Shown: positions 49,235 to 58,658, counted from the stretch's first letter. The stretch is DNA of 64,000 bases from Christensenella massiliensis (GCA_900155415.1 LT700187.1:2480001-2544000); one strand, 5' to 3'. Notes: generated from the letters alone by a model not told the origin. Numbers and translations are program-made.

Positions 49235-50617
49235 ATGGATACAAATATAACAATTCCCAGAGACAAGAAAGTCCATTTTATCGGGATAGGCGGCTGCTCT
49301 ATGAGCGGACTCGCGCAGATCATGCATGCGAACGGCTATCAGGTAACGGGCTCCGATATGAAAGAATCCGCGTTTACCCGGCAGTTGGCCAAAAAGGGAA
49401 TACCCGTCACATTCGGGCATGACGAAAAAAATGTCCGCGGAGCAGGTCTTGTCGTTTATACCGCAGCAATCAAGCCCTATAATCCGGAATATGCTTATGC
49501 TGCTGCTCATGATATCCCTATGCTCGAGCGCTCTAAGCTGCTCGGCCTCATTTCCCGGCACTATAAACGCGTGGCTTGTATTTCCGGCTGCCACGGCAAA
49601 ACGACGATCACGTCCATGCTCGCGCTCATCATGCAGCATTCCAGTGAAGACTGTACGGTACACGTCGGCGGGATGGTCGATTTTCTTTCGGGCGGCGTCA
49701 AGATCGGTACAAACGATGCATTCATTACGGAAGCATGCGAATATGTTCGTTCTTTTCTGACTCTGCACCCCACTCATATCCTTGTAAACAATATCGATGA
49801 CGACCATCTCGATTGCTATCGTGATATCGACGATATTTTCGATACTTTCGTCGAATTTATTCAGAAAGCGGATCAAAACGGGCTTTTGCTTCTCAATCAG
49901 TCGGACGAGCTTGCATACCGCTTAAAGGAGTATGCTTCCTGCCGCGTCGTGACCTATAACGCCGGTCCTGAAAGCGACTGGTATCTGGATTCTCCGACGT
50001 TCAACGATCTCGGCTGCGGCAAAGGAACCGTCGTATGTCATGGACAAAAGCTGGGCACGCTTGAGCTTACGGTTCCCGGTCTCCATAATCTGCGCAATGC
50101 GCTTGCTGCAACGGCGTTCGCAAATGAAGTATTTGGTGTAGACGTAAGGATTGCCATCGAGGCCCTCAAGCATTACAAACTGGCCGGACGGCGCTTTGAA
50201 CTGATCGGCGAGCGTGACGGTGTACGCATTTTTCACGACTATGCGCATCATCCGAGCGAGATCGCCGCGTGCCTTGAGGCGGCTTCCATGGTTCCCCACC
50301 GCAAATTGTGGGTCGTTTTTCAATGTAATTCCTACACCCGCGCCCGCACGCTGAAAGATAAATATGCGCAATGCTTCGGCAATGCAGATGAAGTTTTGAT
50401 GCCTGATATCTATCCGGGCCGCGACACAGATACGCAGGGTATCCACGCGCGCGACGTTGTGGCGGCAATCAACTCTAATTCCTCTTCGTGCCTGTATATC
50501 CCGACATTTCAGGAGATCAAGGACTATCTGCTGAAAAACTGGCAGCCCGGAGATATCGTGATGACTCTCGGCTCCGGAGATATCAACAAACAGCAGATGA
50601 TATTTTTCGAAAAGTGA
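49235..50617 (+). CDS. murC: UDP-N-acetylmuramate-L-alanine ligase MurC
   Basis: A 460-residue Mur ligase. The N-terminal Rossmann domain begins VHFIGIGGCSMSGLAQI; the ATP loop is GCHGKTT (Thr to Cys at the second position compared with the usual GTHGKTT); the metal and substrate region has EACEYVRSF and DDDHLD, and the C-terminal domain has FHDYAHHP. It adds alanine to UDP-MurNAc in peptidoglycan synthesis. The EACEY form is common among Clostridia. AGGAGA lies before the ATG. Confidence 0.94.
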   Translation: MDTNITIPRDKKVHFIGIGGCSMSGLAQIMHANGYQVTGSDMKESAFTRQLAKKGIPVTFGHDEKNVRGAGLVVYTAAIKPYNPEYAYAAAHDIPMLERSKLLGLISRHYKRVACISGCHGKTTITSMLALIMQHSSEDCTVHVGGMVDFLSGGVKIGTNDAFITEACEYVRSFLTLHPTHILVNNIDDDHLDCYRDIDDIFDTFVEFIQKADQNGLLLLNQSDELAYRLKEYASCRVVTYNAGPESDWYLDSPTFNDLGCGKGTVVCHGQKLGTLELTVPGLHNLRNALAATAFANEVFGVDVRIAIEALKHYKLAGRRFELIGERDGVRIFHDYAHHPSEIAACLEAASMVPHRKLWVVFQCNSYTRARTLKDKYAQCFGNADEVLMPDIYPGRDTDTQGIHARDVVAAINSNSSSCLYIPTFQEIKDYLLKNWQPGDIVMTLGSGDINKQQMIFFEK

Positions 50618-50619
50618 TG

Positions 50620-50650
50620 AAAAAGAGACGCCGCTGCAGCGTCTCTTTTT
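50620..50650. terminator. Bidirectional terminator between murC and the hydrogenase gene
   Basis: AAAAAGAGACGC pairs perfectly with GCGTCTCTTTTT. Confidence 0.9.
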
Positions 50651-51877
50651 CTATTCAAAGTTCCTCGTGAAAATATCGCTGTGCTCAAGCAGGCTTTCCA
50701 CCGTATCAAAGCCCAGTCTGTGCAGCAACTCGATCACATACGGATTATCGATCGGCGTCGGATAGTTTGCTCTTTCCCCATATTCATCAACATATTCCGC
50801 GCCCTGCTCTTTTTTTATGATCGCTTTAGGCCCTCCTACGCAGCCTCCTGCGCAGCCCATGCCCTCAAAAAAGTTTGCATCCGCTTCTCCTGCACGCAAG
50901 GCACTGAGCATTTCCTTACATGCGGGAACGCCGTCAGCCTGACGGGTGCGCACTGTGATCTCGCGTTCCGGATTCAAGCGGTCTACCGTTGCTTTGACCG
51001 CTTCGCTCACCCCTCCCTTACGCGCGTAAATGCGTCCCGCACGGGAAGAATGATCTTTATCGTCCTCCGGCAGCGCGGATGTTTCGATATCCATGGCTTC
51101 CAGAATATCCTTTGCTTCCTGAAACGTCAGTACATAATCGACCGCCCCCGCGACGTCTTTTTCCCTCGCCTCGGATTTTTTTGCAAGACACGGCCCGATA
51201 AATACGGTCAGCGCGTCCGGATAGAGAGATTTGACCGTTCTCCCGCAGGCCACCATTGGCGATACGGCCCCCGGCACATGCGGCATCAGCTCGTGATAGA
51301 CCTTGCGTATCATGGCGATCCACATGGGGCAGCAGCAGCTTGTAAGCTGATAGTCTGACTCCTTTTGGATATTCCGGTCAAATTCAAGCGCTTCCTTGAG
51401 CGTTAAGATATCCGCAAACAACGCGACCTCTATCATTCCGTCAAAGCCCACTTTTTTGAATGCGGTCCGCAGCTTTCCCGGCGTTACATCCGGCCCGAGC
51501 TGTCCGGTAAATGCCGGAGCGATCAAGGCGTAGGCAGGTCCCTTTTTTTCTTTCAGCGCATTTAAAACGGCGATCGCGTCACGGCTGCCCTCAAGCTTTC
51601 CTCTGTCGCACGCTTCTATGCAGGCTCCGCACCCGACGCATTCTTCTGCTGCGATTTCAATTCCGCCCTTTTCATTGGGCCGGATCGCATCAAATTCACA
51701 AACATTCCTGCACGCTTGCTGACGGCCGGGAGGACAGTCGCACTCTTCCCGCTTCCACACGACAGGATAATTCTGCGGCTGAAATAGGCAGTCAAGATCT
51801 TCCATATTATTTTCCACAGTTTCTCCCCGCGCAGATCTTTTCAATAAATTTTGGTATATTTTCTCAAAGGTCTCCAT
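50651..51877 (-). CDS. Monomeric [FeFe]-hydrogenase, group B-like
   Basis: A 408-residue protein. Two ferredoxin-type cysteine groups (CDCPPGRQQACRNVC and CVGCGACIEAC) are followed by the H-cluster domain. H-cluster motifs are TSCCCPMW (L1), GPCLAKKSE (L2, where catalytic group A enzymes read MPC) and EGMGCAGGCVGGP (L3). This motif set matches what I recall of clostridial group B enzymes (CpIII type); no PAS sensor domain is present. It would interconvert protons and H2, or sense redox. The start at 51877 has GGAGGAGAG; an upstream in-frame ATG lacks one. The maturases are 32 kb away. Confidence 0.88.
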   Translation of the reverse strand: METFEKIYQNLLKRSARGETVENNMEDLDCLFQPQNYPVVWKREECDCPPGRQQACRNVCEFDAIRPNEKGGIEIAAEECVGCGACIEACDRGKLEGSRDAIAVLNALKEKKGPAYALIAPAFTGQLGPDVTPGKLRTAFKKVGFDGMIEVALFADILTLKEALEFDRNIQKESDYQLTSCCCPMWIAMIRKVYHELMPHVPGAVSPMVACGRTVKSLYPDALTVFIGPCLAKKSEAREKDVAGAVDYVLTFQEAKDILEAMDIETSALPEDDKDHSSRAGRIYARKGGVSEAVKATVDRLNPEREITVRTRQADGVPACKEMLSALRAGEADANFFEGMGCAGGCVGGPKAIIKKEQGAEYVDEYGERANYPTPIDNPYVIELLHRLGFDTVESLLEHSDIFTRNFE

Positions 51878-51932
51878 TGCTCTCCTCCATAAGGCAGTCG
51901 TTTTATTTATCATACCACAAGCCCGCCATACG

Positions 51933-51962
51933 AAAACAGCGGGGAAGAAAACCCGCTGCTCT
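51933..51962 (-). terminator. Terminator after the glycosyltransferase gene
   Basis: CAGCGGG and CCCGCTG form the stem, with TTTTC after it in the minus-strand RNA. Confidence 0.75.
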
Positions 51963-51965
51963 TTT

Positions 51966-53207
51966 TTACGTTCCGGCGTCTACATCTTCAATTTTGTATT
52001 TGCTCTGATGCGCGATCGGCACCCATTCCGTCCGCGGTCTGAGCATTGCACCCAGCGCTATGAACATCATCGTCAGCAAAAAAATCGGGTAAAGCCATAT
52101 CCCGCGCGTCATAGGCCTTATTTTCCTGTGTTCAAGCCTCAGCGTTAGGAACGCTACAAGCATTGCAAGGCTCCAGTTAAATACACATAATATCCCTACA
52201 ATCAGCGCGGCAGACTGCGAAAATGCCGGCGTCAGAAACAACGTCAGCACAGCCGTCACATTCAGCGGTAAAGCCAAACCTGTTGCAGGAATAAACAGAA
52301 TATACCACGCAAGATCAAGCGCTTTCAGATTCCCGCGGAATACATTTTTCATAATTTTCGAAAAATACAGCGGTATACACTGCATCCCTCCCACCATCCA
52401 GCGGTATCTCTGCTTGACCGACACGCTGTAATCGGCGGGTTGTTCGTCATAAAATACAGCCTTGCGCGCAGGAATGATCGTGTGACCTTTTAATATCTGC
52501 TGGATCGAAAACTCTACGTCTTCCGTCAGGGAATAGGTCGTCCACCCCTCCTCACCCAAAGCGGAAAGCCTGAACGCAAATCCGGTTCCTCCCACCATAC
52601 TGGAAAAGCCGAGCGTATGGCGCGCCGTATAGTAAAACCGCTGCAGCATCAGCCAGTAGATCGAATAGACTTCGCTTACCCACGAATCATGGATATTTTT
52701 CGTATCCCGATAACCAAGCGCTACGTCGGCCCCGGCATTCAAGGCGCAGTTCATCTCCGTAAGAAAGGTAGGCGCCGCCAGATTATCTGCGTCGAATACG
52801 CATACTGCGTCATATTGGTCCGCATATTCGTTCAACAGGCGGTTGATCCCAAAATGAAGAGCATAGCCCTTTCCTTTCTTTTCCTCATTGAACCGCTCGA
52901 ATACCGTCGCGCCGCACGCTTGCGCAACACGCGCCGTTTGGTCCGTACAGTTATCCGCCACAACAAAAATATGATACTTTTGATAGTCCTGCTTCTTCAG
53001 GCTATCGATCAAATTTCCAATTACATTTTCTTCGTTGCGTGCACAAATCAGTACCGCAAAACGGTATTGTTCTTTTCCGGTCACACAAAGCGCGCGCGGT
53101 CTGCGCAGTCCGGCAAGCGTTGTGATTGCCAGCCATATCATGATTGGCATAGAATAGACCGACAGTATGATCGTGATCCATTTACAGATCTCAAGTGCGG
53201 GATTCAT
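51966..53207 (-). CDS. Family 2 membrane glycosyltransferase
   Basis: A 413-residue GT2 enzyme: one N-terminal membrane helix (10-32), the GT-A domain with VLICARNEENVIG, the metal-binding DAD in VFDADN, TEDVEF and the acceptor-site KQRYRW, then three C-terminal membrane helices. It resembles processive hyaluronan/cellulose-synthase-like enzymes and probably moves a sugar onto a lipid or growing polymer at the membrane. The product is unknown and no polysaccharide cluster surrounds it. Confidence 0.88.
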   Translation of the reverse strand: MNPALEICKWITIILSVYSMPIMIWLAITTLAGLRRPRALCVTGKEQYRFAVLICARNEENVIGNLIDSLKKQDYQKYHIFVVADNCTDQTARVAQACGATVFERFNEEKKGKGYALHFGINRLLNEYADQYDAVCVFDADNLAAPTFLTEMNCALNAGADVALGYRDTKNIHDSWVSEVYSIYWLMLQRFYYTARHTLGFSSMVGGTGFAFRLSALGEEGWTTYSLTEDVEFSIQQILKGHTIIPARKAVFYDEQPADYSVSVKQRYRWMVGGMQCIPLYFSKIMKNVFRGNLKALDLAWYILFIPATGLALPLNVTAVLTLFLTPAFSQSAALIVGILCVFNWSLAMLVAFLTLRLEHRKIRPMTRGIWLYPIFLLTMMFIALGAMLRPRTEWVPIAHQSKYKIEDVDAGT

Positions 53208-53315
53208 TCCCCAGTTCCCCCATTTTCCGCCCGAATCAGGCCTCTCGTTTCATTATATCACTTTTTTGCTAAGCCGTTTCTTAAGAACCGCTTAACAACT
53301 TTGAAATAAGCTTTC

Positions 53316-54245
53316 TCATTCGCAGAACAGCGGCGTACTGAAATAGCGTTCCGCTGTGTCGGGCAAAACGGTCACAACTGTTTTTTCCGGCCCAAGCCTG
53401 CGTGCAAGGCGCAGCGCTGCCGCCACATTCGTTCCGCTCGATATCCCGCACATAAGCCCCTCCATGCGCGCGAGATCTTTTGCGGTTTGGATCGCTTCAT
53501 CGTCGGTCACGATACAGATATCGTCATAAATTTTTGTGTTCAGATTTTCCGGAATAAGGCCGTCCCCGATCCCCATCTGCAAATGGGTCCCTATACTCCC
53601 CCCGGATAAGATAGCGGCGTTCTCCGGTTCGACCGCCCATATCGTCATATCAGGATTCTGCGCTTTCAGCACCTCTCCTATTCCGGTGATCGTTCCGCCG
53701 GTACCTACTCCGGAACAAAAACCGTGTATCGGCCCGGAGACCTGTTCCAATATTTCGAGTGCCGTATGATGCCTGTGCGCCATAGGATTCGCAGGATTCG
53801 CAAACTGCTGCGGCACAAAAACATGCGGATCCTCCCGCTGCATCTCAAGCGCCGTTTTCAGACATTCTTCTATGCATTCTCCGATATTTCCATCATCGTG
53901 TACAAGCTTTACTTCCGCACCATAGTGCTCCATCAGCTTTCTGCGTTCTTCGCTGACGGAATCGGGCATAATGATGACCGTTCGGTAGCCCCTTACCGCT
54001 CCGACGAGCGCAAGGCCGATCCCCTGATTGCCGCTTGTCGGCTCTACGATGATGGAATCCTGATCTAAAACGCCCTGCTTCTCCGCTTCCAAAATCATAT
54101 TATACGCCGTGCGCGTCTTGATCGAACCCCCGATGTTAAGCCCTTCATATTTTACAAGTACCTGTGCGCAGTCCTCTCCCGTCATGCGATTCAGCCGTAT
54201 CATGGGCGTATGCCCGACCGCCTCCAGAACATTATTGTAAATCAT
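53316..54245 (-). CDS. cysK: Cysteine synthase (O-acetylserine sulfhydrylase) family
   Basis: A 309-residue fold-type II PLP enzyme. The PLP lysine is in GGSIKTRTA, the substrate loop is EPTSGNQG, the phosphate loop is GVGTGGTITG and the closing serine is in SSGTN. CysK normally reads SVKDR at the PLP lysine, so SIKTR marks a clostridial subgroup. It joins sulfide and O-acetylserine to give cysteine; a beta-synthase on homocysteine is an alternative. It stands alone, with no cysE nearby. Confidence 0.88.
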   Translation of the reverse strand: MIYNNVLEAVGHTPMIRLNRMTGEDCAQVLVKYEGLNIGGSIKTRTAYNMILEAEKQGVLDQDSIIVEPTSGNQGIGLALVGAVRGYRTVIIMPDSVSEERRKLMEHYGAEVKLVHDDGNIGECIEECLKTALEMQREDPHVFVPQQFANPANPMAHRHHTALEILEQVSGPIHGFCSGVGTGGTITGIGEVLKAQNPDMTIWAVEPENAAILSGGSIGTHLQMGIGDGLIPENLNTKIYDDICIVTDDEAIQTAKDLARMEGLMCGISSGTNVAAALRLARRLGPEKTVVTVLPDTAERYFSTPLFCE

Positions 54246-54330
54246 CGAAAAATCCTCGCTTCCTAAGCATGCCTATATATTATATACCGTATGAACGGCT
54301 TTTGGAATAAATATTTTAATTCGCATCGTT

Positions 54331-54359
54331 TTGACACTTGTCTGCCGTCTTTCTATAAT
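54331..54359 (+). promoter_or_regulatory. Promoter of dinB
   Basis: TTGACA (54331-54336) and TATAAT (54354-54359), 17 bases apart, a near-perfect sigma-A promoter. I see no LexA-type operator over it. Confidence 0.8.
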
Positions 54360-54400
54360 AGAATATAACTATGCCAAAATCGTCGGAAAGGAGGAACGTT

Positions 54401-55657
54401 ATGGATAGGACTATTCTGCATTGTGACTGTAATGCATATTATGCTTCAGTCGAGTGTATTGCGCGTCCCGAACTACGCAGCGTTCCAATGGCCGTATGCG
54501 GCGATCCTGAAAGCCGGCGCGGTATCATCTTAGCAAAAAATGAGCTTGCTAAAGGTTACGGCATCGTGACGGCCGAAACCGTTTGGCAGGCAAAGCGCAA
54601 GTGTCCCGAACTTGTTTTAGTCGCTCCCCACCGGGAAGCATATAAAGAATATTGTCAAAAAATTAACAAAATATATGCCGAATATACCAGCAAAGTCGAA
54701 GCATTCAGCATTGACGAGTCGTGGCTCGACGTAACGGGGAGCCTGCATCTGTTCGGATCCGGAAAAGAGATCGCAGACGCGCTGCGCGCCCGCATACGCA
54801 GAGAACTGAATCTTACCGTTTCGGTCGGCGTATCTTTCAACAAGGTTTTCGCTAAATTGGGCAGCGATTATAAAAAGCCGGATGCCACAACCGTGATCAC
54901 GCGGGAAAATTTTAAAGACATCCTCTACCCCCTCCCCGTGACCGATATGCTGTTCGTTGGTCGGAAAACGGCTTCTGCCCTGCAAAAAATAGGCGTCACG
55001 ACCATTGGCGCGCTTGCCGCGCTGAAACGTACAGAAATCGCAAAGCTATTGGGGAAATCCGGCGAACTCATCTGGGAATATGCAAACGGTCTGGACGAAA
55101 GTCCGGTCCGCGAGATCGGTCAGGCCGATCCTGTCAAAAGTATCGGGAACAGCATCACCTTTCGGCGCAATCTCGTCGGTGAGCGGGATATCCGCTCCGG
55201 CGTATTGATGCTCGCAGACAGTGTAGGCGCACGCCTCCGCAAGGCCGGGCTTTACTGCCAAACTGTTCAGGTGCAGATCAAAGATCCCGGCTTCAGGGTG
55301 ATCTCCCGCCAGCAAACACTTGCACACCCGCTTCATCTGACAAAAGACCTTGCCGACGCAGGTATGGAAATTATTCTGCGGGCATGGGATATGGCAAATC
55401 CGATTCGTCTTATCTCACTTACCGCAACCGGCCTTACCCCGTCTTGTACAGGAGGACAGATAACATTCTTCGACGCGCCGCGGGAGCGTTCGGAAAAACA
55501 GGAAAAACTGGAAGATACGATCGACCGTATTCGCGGAAAATTCGGAAAGGATGCCGTTTCCTATGCCTCGATCCTCAAAACGGATATCGTTTCCGAAAAG
55601 AAAGCCGATATCCCTCTGCTTTCTGAGAGTAAGCCCGATTGGCCCACAAAGGAATAG
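54401..55657 (+). CDS. dinB: DNA polymerase IV (Y family)
   Basis: A 418-residue translesion polymerase. It begins with ILHCDCNAYYASVE (first metal Asp), has the catalytic SIDESWLDVTG (Asp-Glu pair) and the GVSFNKVFAKLGSDYKKP block, then little-finger domain. A C-terminal extension past residue 395 ends without a clear beta-clamp motif, although QITFFD near residue 360 could serve. The start at 54401 has AAAGGAGGA; an earlier ATG 10 codons upstream has no RBS. Confidence 0.94.
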   Translation: MDRTILHCDCNAYYASVECIARPELRSVPMAVCGDPESRRGIILAKNELAKGYGIVTAETVWQAKRKCPELVLVAPHREAYKEYCQKINKIYAEYTSKVEAFSIDESWLDVTGSLHLFGSGKEIADALRARIRRELNLTVSVGVSFNKVFAKLGSDYKKPDATTVITRENFKDILYPLPVTDMLFVGRKTASALQKIGVTTIGALAALKRTEIAKLLGKSGELIWEYANGLDESPVREIGQADPVKSIGNSITFRRNLVGERDIRSGVLMLADSVGARLRKAGLYCQTVQVQIKDPGFRVISRQQTLAHPLHLTKDLADAGMEIILRAWDMANPIRLISLTATGLTPSCTGGQITFFDAPRERSEKQEKLEDTIDRIRGKFGKDAVSYASILKTDIVSEKKADIPLLSESKPDWPTKE

Positions 55658-55695
55658 CCTTCATTTTATAACAAGATTTCCCTGCCTGTTGACAC

Positions 55696-55744
55696 AAAAA
55701 GCCTCCCGCCGCCAAAAAAGGATTTTTCCGGCTGGGGAGGCTTT
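55696..55744. terminator. Terminator between dinB and the metal ATPase gene
   Basis: GCCTCCC pairs with GGGAGGC, enclosing a second AAAAA/TTTTT stem; A- and T-rich flanks serve both convergent genes. Confidence 0.8.
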
Positions 55745-55755
55745 CTGTTTTTCTA

Positions 55756-57642
55756 TCACAGGTCATGCACCCGCAGCGCGCGGATCGCATTTAAGATCGC
55801 AATGATCATGACCCCTACATCCGCGAAAATTGCAAACCACATATTTGCGATGCCTACTACGCCAAGCCCAAGACAGGCAAATTTGATAATCAATGCAAAT
55901 ATGATATTCTGATACACGATCCGAATGCATTTCCGTGAAATTTTAATAGATTTCGCGATCTGCACCGGGTCGTCGTCCATCAGCACTACGTCTGCAGCTT
56001 CAATGGCAGCGTCGGAGCCCATCGCGCCCATGGCGATCCCGATATCTGCCCGCGATAATACAGGAGCATCGTTGATGCCGTCCCCAACGAACGCCAGCTT
56101 CGCATTTTTTTGCTTTCCGGACAAAAGCGCTTCCACCTTTTCCACTTTGCCGGCAGGAAGGAGCTCACTGTATACCTCGTCTATCCCCAATTCAGATGCC
56201 ACCCGGTCGGCCACTTTTTTGACGTCGCCGGTCAGCATGACCGTTTTTTCCACTCCCGCATGTTTCAGGGCAGCGACCGCTTCTTTGGAATGAGGCTTGA
56301 TGACGTCGGATATCACGATGTGCCCCGCATATTGCCCATCGATCGCTATATGAACGATCGTTCCGACGCTATGGCAGCTGTGATAGGAGATGCCCAGCTT
56401 TTCCATCAGCTTGTGGTTCCCTGCAGCGATAGGAACGCCATCCACCTTTGCCATAACGCCGTGCCCGCTGATCTCCTGAATATCTGATACGCGGCTCCGG
56501 TCTATTGGTTTTCCATAAGCTTTTTGCAGGCTTTTACTGATCGGGTGGGAGGATGCGCTTTCAGCGAGAGCCGCATATTCCAGAATTTTCGCTTCATCCA
56601 AGCTGTTGTGATGCACGGCATTGACTTCGAATACTCCCTGTGTCAGCGTTCCTGTCTTGTCAAATACGACATATTTTGTCTGCGACAGCGTTTCCAGATA
56701 GTTGGAGCCTTTGATCAAAATACCCTCTTTGCTCGCACCGCCGATCCCTGCAAAAAAGCTGAGCGGGATACTGATGACGAGCGCACACGGGCAGCTTATT
56801 ACGAGAAACGTAAGCGCCCGATAGATCCATACGTCCCATTCTGCGCCTGTATCCATAAACAACATACGGACCAAAGGCGGGAAGATCGCAACAGCTAAGG
56901 CTGCAAAGCAGACCGCCGGAGTATAGACTCTTGCAAATTTGGAGATAAAGTTTTCCGACCGCGATTTCCGCGAACTGGCATTTTCTACCAGATCCAGAAT
57001 TTTGGAAACTGTCGATTCCCCAAATTCCTTGGTCGTCCGTATTTTCAGAACGCCCGACAGATTCACACAGCCGCTGATGATCTCGCCGCCCTCCCGCACG
57101 TCGCGCGGCACGCTTTCCCCCGTCAGCGCACTGGTATTAAGGCTTGAGTGGCCGTCCACCACGATGCCATCCAACGGAACCTTCTCTCCGGGCTGTACCA
57201 CAATGATACTGCCGATCTTTACTTCATCCGGGTCGACCCGCTCTAATTTTCCATTCCGTTCCATATTGGCATAATCAGGACGTATATCCATAAGAGCACT
57301 GATATTCCGGCGGCTCTTTCCCACAGCATAGCTCTGAAACAGTTCTCCTACCTGATAAAAAAGCATGACTGCGATCGCTTCATTATAGTCTCCGTTCCGT
57401 TCATAGATAGCCAGTGCGAAAGCGCCGATCGTGGCGACAGTCATCAAAAAATTTTCGTCAAACACCTGATGGTTCAGGATCCCCTTGCCCGCCTTTCTTA
57501 AAATATCATAGCCGATGACCAAATAAGCCGCCAGATATAAGGCGAGCTGCGGGAGTCCTGTCACCGGGATAAAATGCAGCGCAAGCAGCATCGCAGCTGT
57601 GATAAGAATGCGCGTTAGCATTTTTTTCTGTTTCCTATTCAT
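55756..57642 (-). CDS. Heavy-metal P1B-type ATPase (Zn/Cd/Pb efflux type)
   Basis: A 628-residue P-type ATPase with SCPCALVISIP (transmembrane CPC metal site), DKTGTLT (phosphorylated Asp), HP motif SSHPIS, and GDGINDAPVL. The final helix has DVGVMIIAILNAIRAL with the Asp typical of zinc/cadmium exporters. It lacks an N-terminal HMA domain; a free HMA protein is encoded just upstream. With the ArsR regulator and matching operators it forms a metal-inducible efflux system. The exact metal is inference. Confidence 0.93.
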   Translation of the reverse strand: MNRKQKKMLTRILITAAMLLALHFIPVTGLPQLALYLAAYLVIGYDILRKAGKGILNHQVFDENFLMTVATIGAFALAIYERNGDYNEAIAVMLFYQVGELFQSYAVGKSRRNISALMDIRPDYANMERNGKLERVDPDEVKIGSIIVVQPGEKVPLDGIVVDGHSSLNTSALTGESVPRDVREGGEIISGCVNLSGVLKIRTTKEFGESTVSKILDLVENASSRKSRSENFISKFARVYTPAVCFAALAVAIFPPLVRMLFMDTGAEWDVWIYRALTFLVISCPCALVISIPLSFFAGIGGASKEGILIKGSNYLETLSQTKYVVFDKTGTLTQGVFEVNAVHHNSLDEAKILEYAALAESASSHPISKSLQKAYGKPIDRSRVSDIQEISGHGVMAKVDGVPIAAGNHKLMEKLGISYHSCHSVGTIVHIAIDGQYAGHIVISDVIKPHSKEAVAALKHAGVEKTVMLTGDVKKVADRVASELGIDEVYSELLPAGKVEKVEALLSGKQKNAKLAFVGDGINDAPVLSRADIGIAMGAMGSDAAIEAADVVLMDDDPVQIAKSIKISRKCIRIVYQNIIFALIIKFACLGLGVVGIANMWFAIFADVGVMIIAILNAIRALRVHDL

Positions 57643-57657
57643 TCCATGGCTCCTTTA

Positions 57658-57679
57658 CAATTAAACATTTGTTTAATTG
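57658..57679. promoter_or_regulatory. ArsR-type operator upstream of the ATPase gene
   Basis: A perfect inverted repeat: CAATTAAAC, ATTT, GTTTAATTG. It lies between the HMA gene and the ATPase start and resembles SmtB/CadC-family sites. Confidence 0.7.
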
Positions 57680-57735
57680 TTTGTTCTAAATATGCGCCCC
57701 TTTTCGTTCTGTCGTCCGGGGCGCTTGATACGTTT

Positions 57736-57957
57736 CTATGAAAGGGCTATCTCACAATCCGGCTCCACCTTTTTGCAGGCTTTCAAGACTGCCTTCATTA
57801 CTACGCCGGGCTCTTCCCCCTCTTCAAATTCTACAATCATTTTCTGCGTCATAAAATTGACTGTCGCATTTTTCACTCCATCTACTTTCCCTGCAGCTGT
57901 TTCCATCAAATTAGCGCAGTTGGCACAATCTACTTCAATAGCATAAGTCTTTTTCAT
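57736..57957 (-). CDS. HMA-domain metal chaperone
   Basis: A 73-residue ferredoxin-like HMA protein starting KKTYAIEVDCANCANLM, with a CxxC metal motif of the form DCANC. It would bind and pass metal to the P-type ATPase, which lacks its own HMA domain. The start at 57957 follows GAAAGGAG. An acidic EEGEEP loop distinguishes it from CopZ-type copper chaperones. Confidence 0.9.
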   Translation of the reverse strand: MKKTYAIEVDCANCANLMETAAGKVDGVKNATVNFMTQKMIVEFEEGEEPGVVMKAVLKACKKVEPDCEIALS

Positions 57958-57994
57958 AAGAATGCTCCTTTCGATATTCGCGCTTTGAATTTTA

Positions 57995-58055
57995 CAATTA
58001 AGCACTTGTTTAATTATTCTAACTGTAATATAATACAATCAAACGAAAAAGTCAA
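57995..58055. promoter_or_regulatory. Divergent promoters and operator of the metal-efflux system
   Basis: Operator: CAATTAAGC, ACTT, GTTTAATTA (57995-58016). Minus-strand promoter for the HMA and ATPase genes: TTGACT (58050-58055) and TATATT (58027-58032), spacer 17. Plus-strand promoter for the regulator: TTGTTT (58006-58011) and TATAAT (58029-58034), spacer 17, its -35 inside the operator. Repressor binding here would block both directions. Confidence 0.72.
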
Positions 58056-58125
58056 CGCTTTTCTTCCATACCTTTCCAAAAGAAAGAAAAGCATTGCCGC
58101 CCGGGCTAAAAAGGAGGAATCGGTT

Positions 58126-58491
58126 ATGCCGGATAGAACACTGCCCCATCATCACAACGAAGAAAAAATGATGAACCGTATGCGTACTGAATTGAATAAG
58201 GTCGACAATTTTCAGGCGGTCGCCGAAATTTTCAAGCAGCTCGGCGATCCGACCCGTGTCCGTATTTTTTGGCTGCTGTGCCACTGTGAGGAATGCGTCA
58301 TTAACATTTCCGCGATGCTGGAAATGTCCAGCCCTGCTGTTTCCCATCATCTCCGGCCCCTTCGCAACAGCGGTCTTGTTGTCAGCCGGCGCTCGGGAAA
58401 GGAAGTCTATTACCGTGCGTCTGATACAGAGCAGAGCCGGCTGCTCCACCAAATGATCGAGCAGGTCATGGCGATCACCTGTCCAAACTAA
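58126..58491 (+). CDS. ArsR/SmtB-family metal-sensing repressor
   Basis: A 121-residue winged-helix regulator. The recognition region is SAMLEMSSPAVSHHLRPLRNSGLV; a cysteine cluster CHCEEC at the start of the DNA-binding helix matches the alpha-3 metal site of CadC-like sensors, and an N-terminal HHH could add ligands. The start at 58126 has AAGGAGGAA. It is divergent from the efflux genes and separated by their operator. Confidence 0.92.
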   Translation: MPDRTLPHHHNEEKMMNRMRTELNKVDNFQAVAEIFKQLGDPTRVRIFWLLCHCEECVINISAMLEMSSPAVSHHLRPLRNSGLVVSRRSGKEVYYRASDTEQSRLLHQMIEQVMAITCPN

Positions 58492-58620
58492 ACAAGTCAG
58501 AAAAACAGTAAAAGCCGTACCTGAGCGGGCTCACATAAAAACCGGTCCGCTCCTTTCATGACCACATCTTCTCTATGCAGAAATCCAATCATCGCCGGAG
58601 CTTGTATTTTTTTGTATTAC

Positions 58621-58658
58621 AAAAGCGGCATGGCGATTCTTTATCCATGCCGCTTTTT
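58621..58658. terminator. Bidirectional terminator between the repressor and ACT genes
   Basis: AAAAGCGGCATGG pairs perfectly with CCATGCCGCTTTT. Confidence 0.9.

Noticed and set aside
49235-50617. MurC substitutions (GCHGKTT, EACEYV, FQCNSYTR) as signs of a non-MurC function
   Set aside because: EACEY-type variants are common in clostridial MurC and the overall domain order is normal.
54331-54400. LexA operator controlling dinB
   Set aside because: No CGAAC...GTTCG-type palindrome is visible near the promoter.
58126-58491. Longer reading of the ArsR regulator from 57985
   Set aside because: It would translate through its own promoter and operator; the start at 58126 has a strong RBS.
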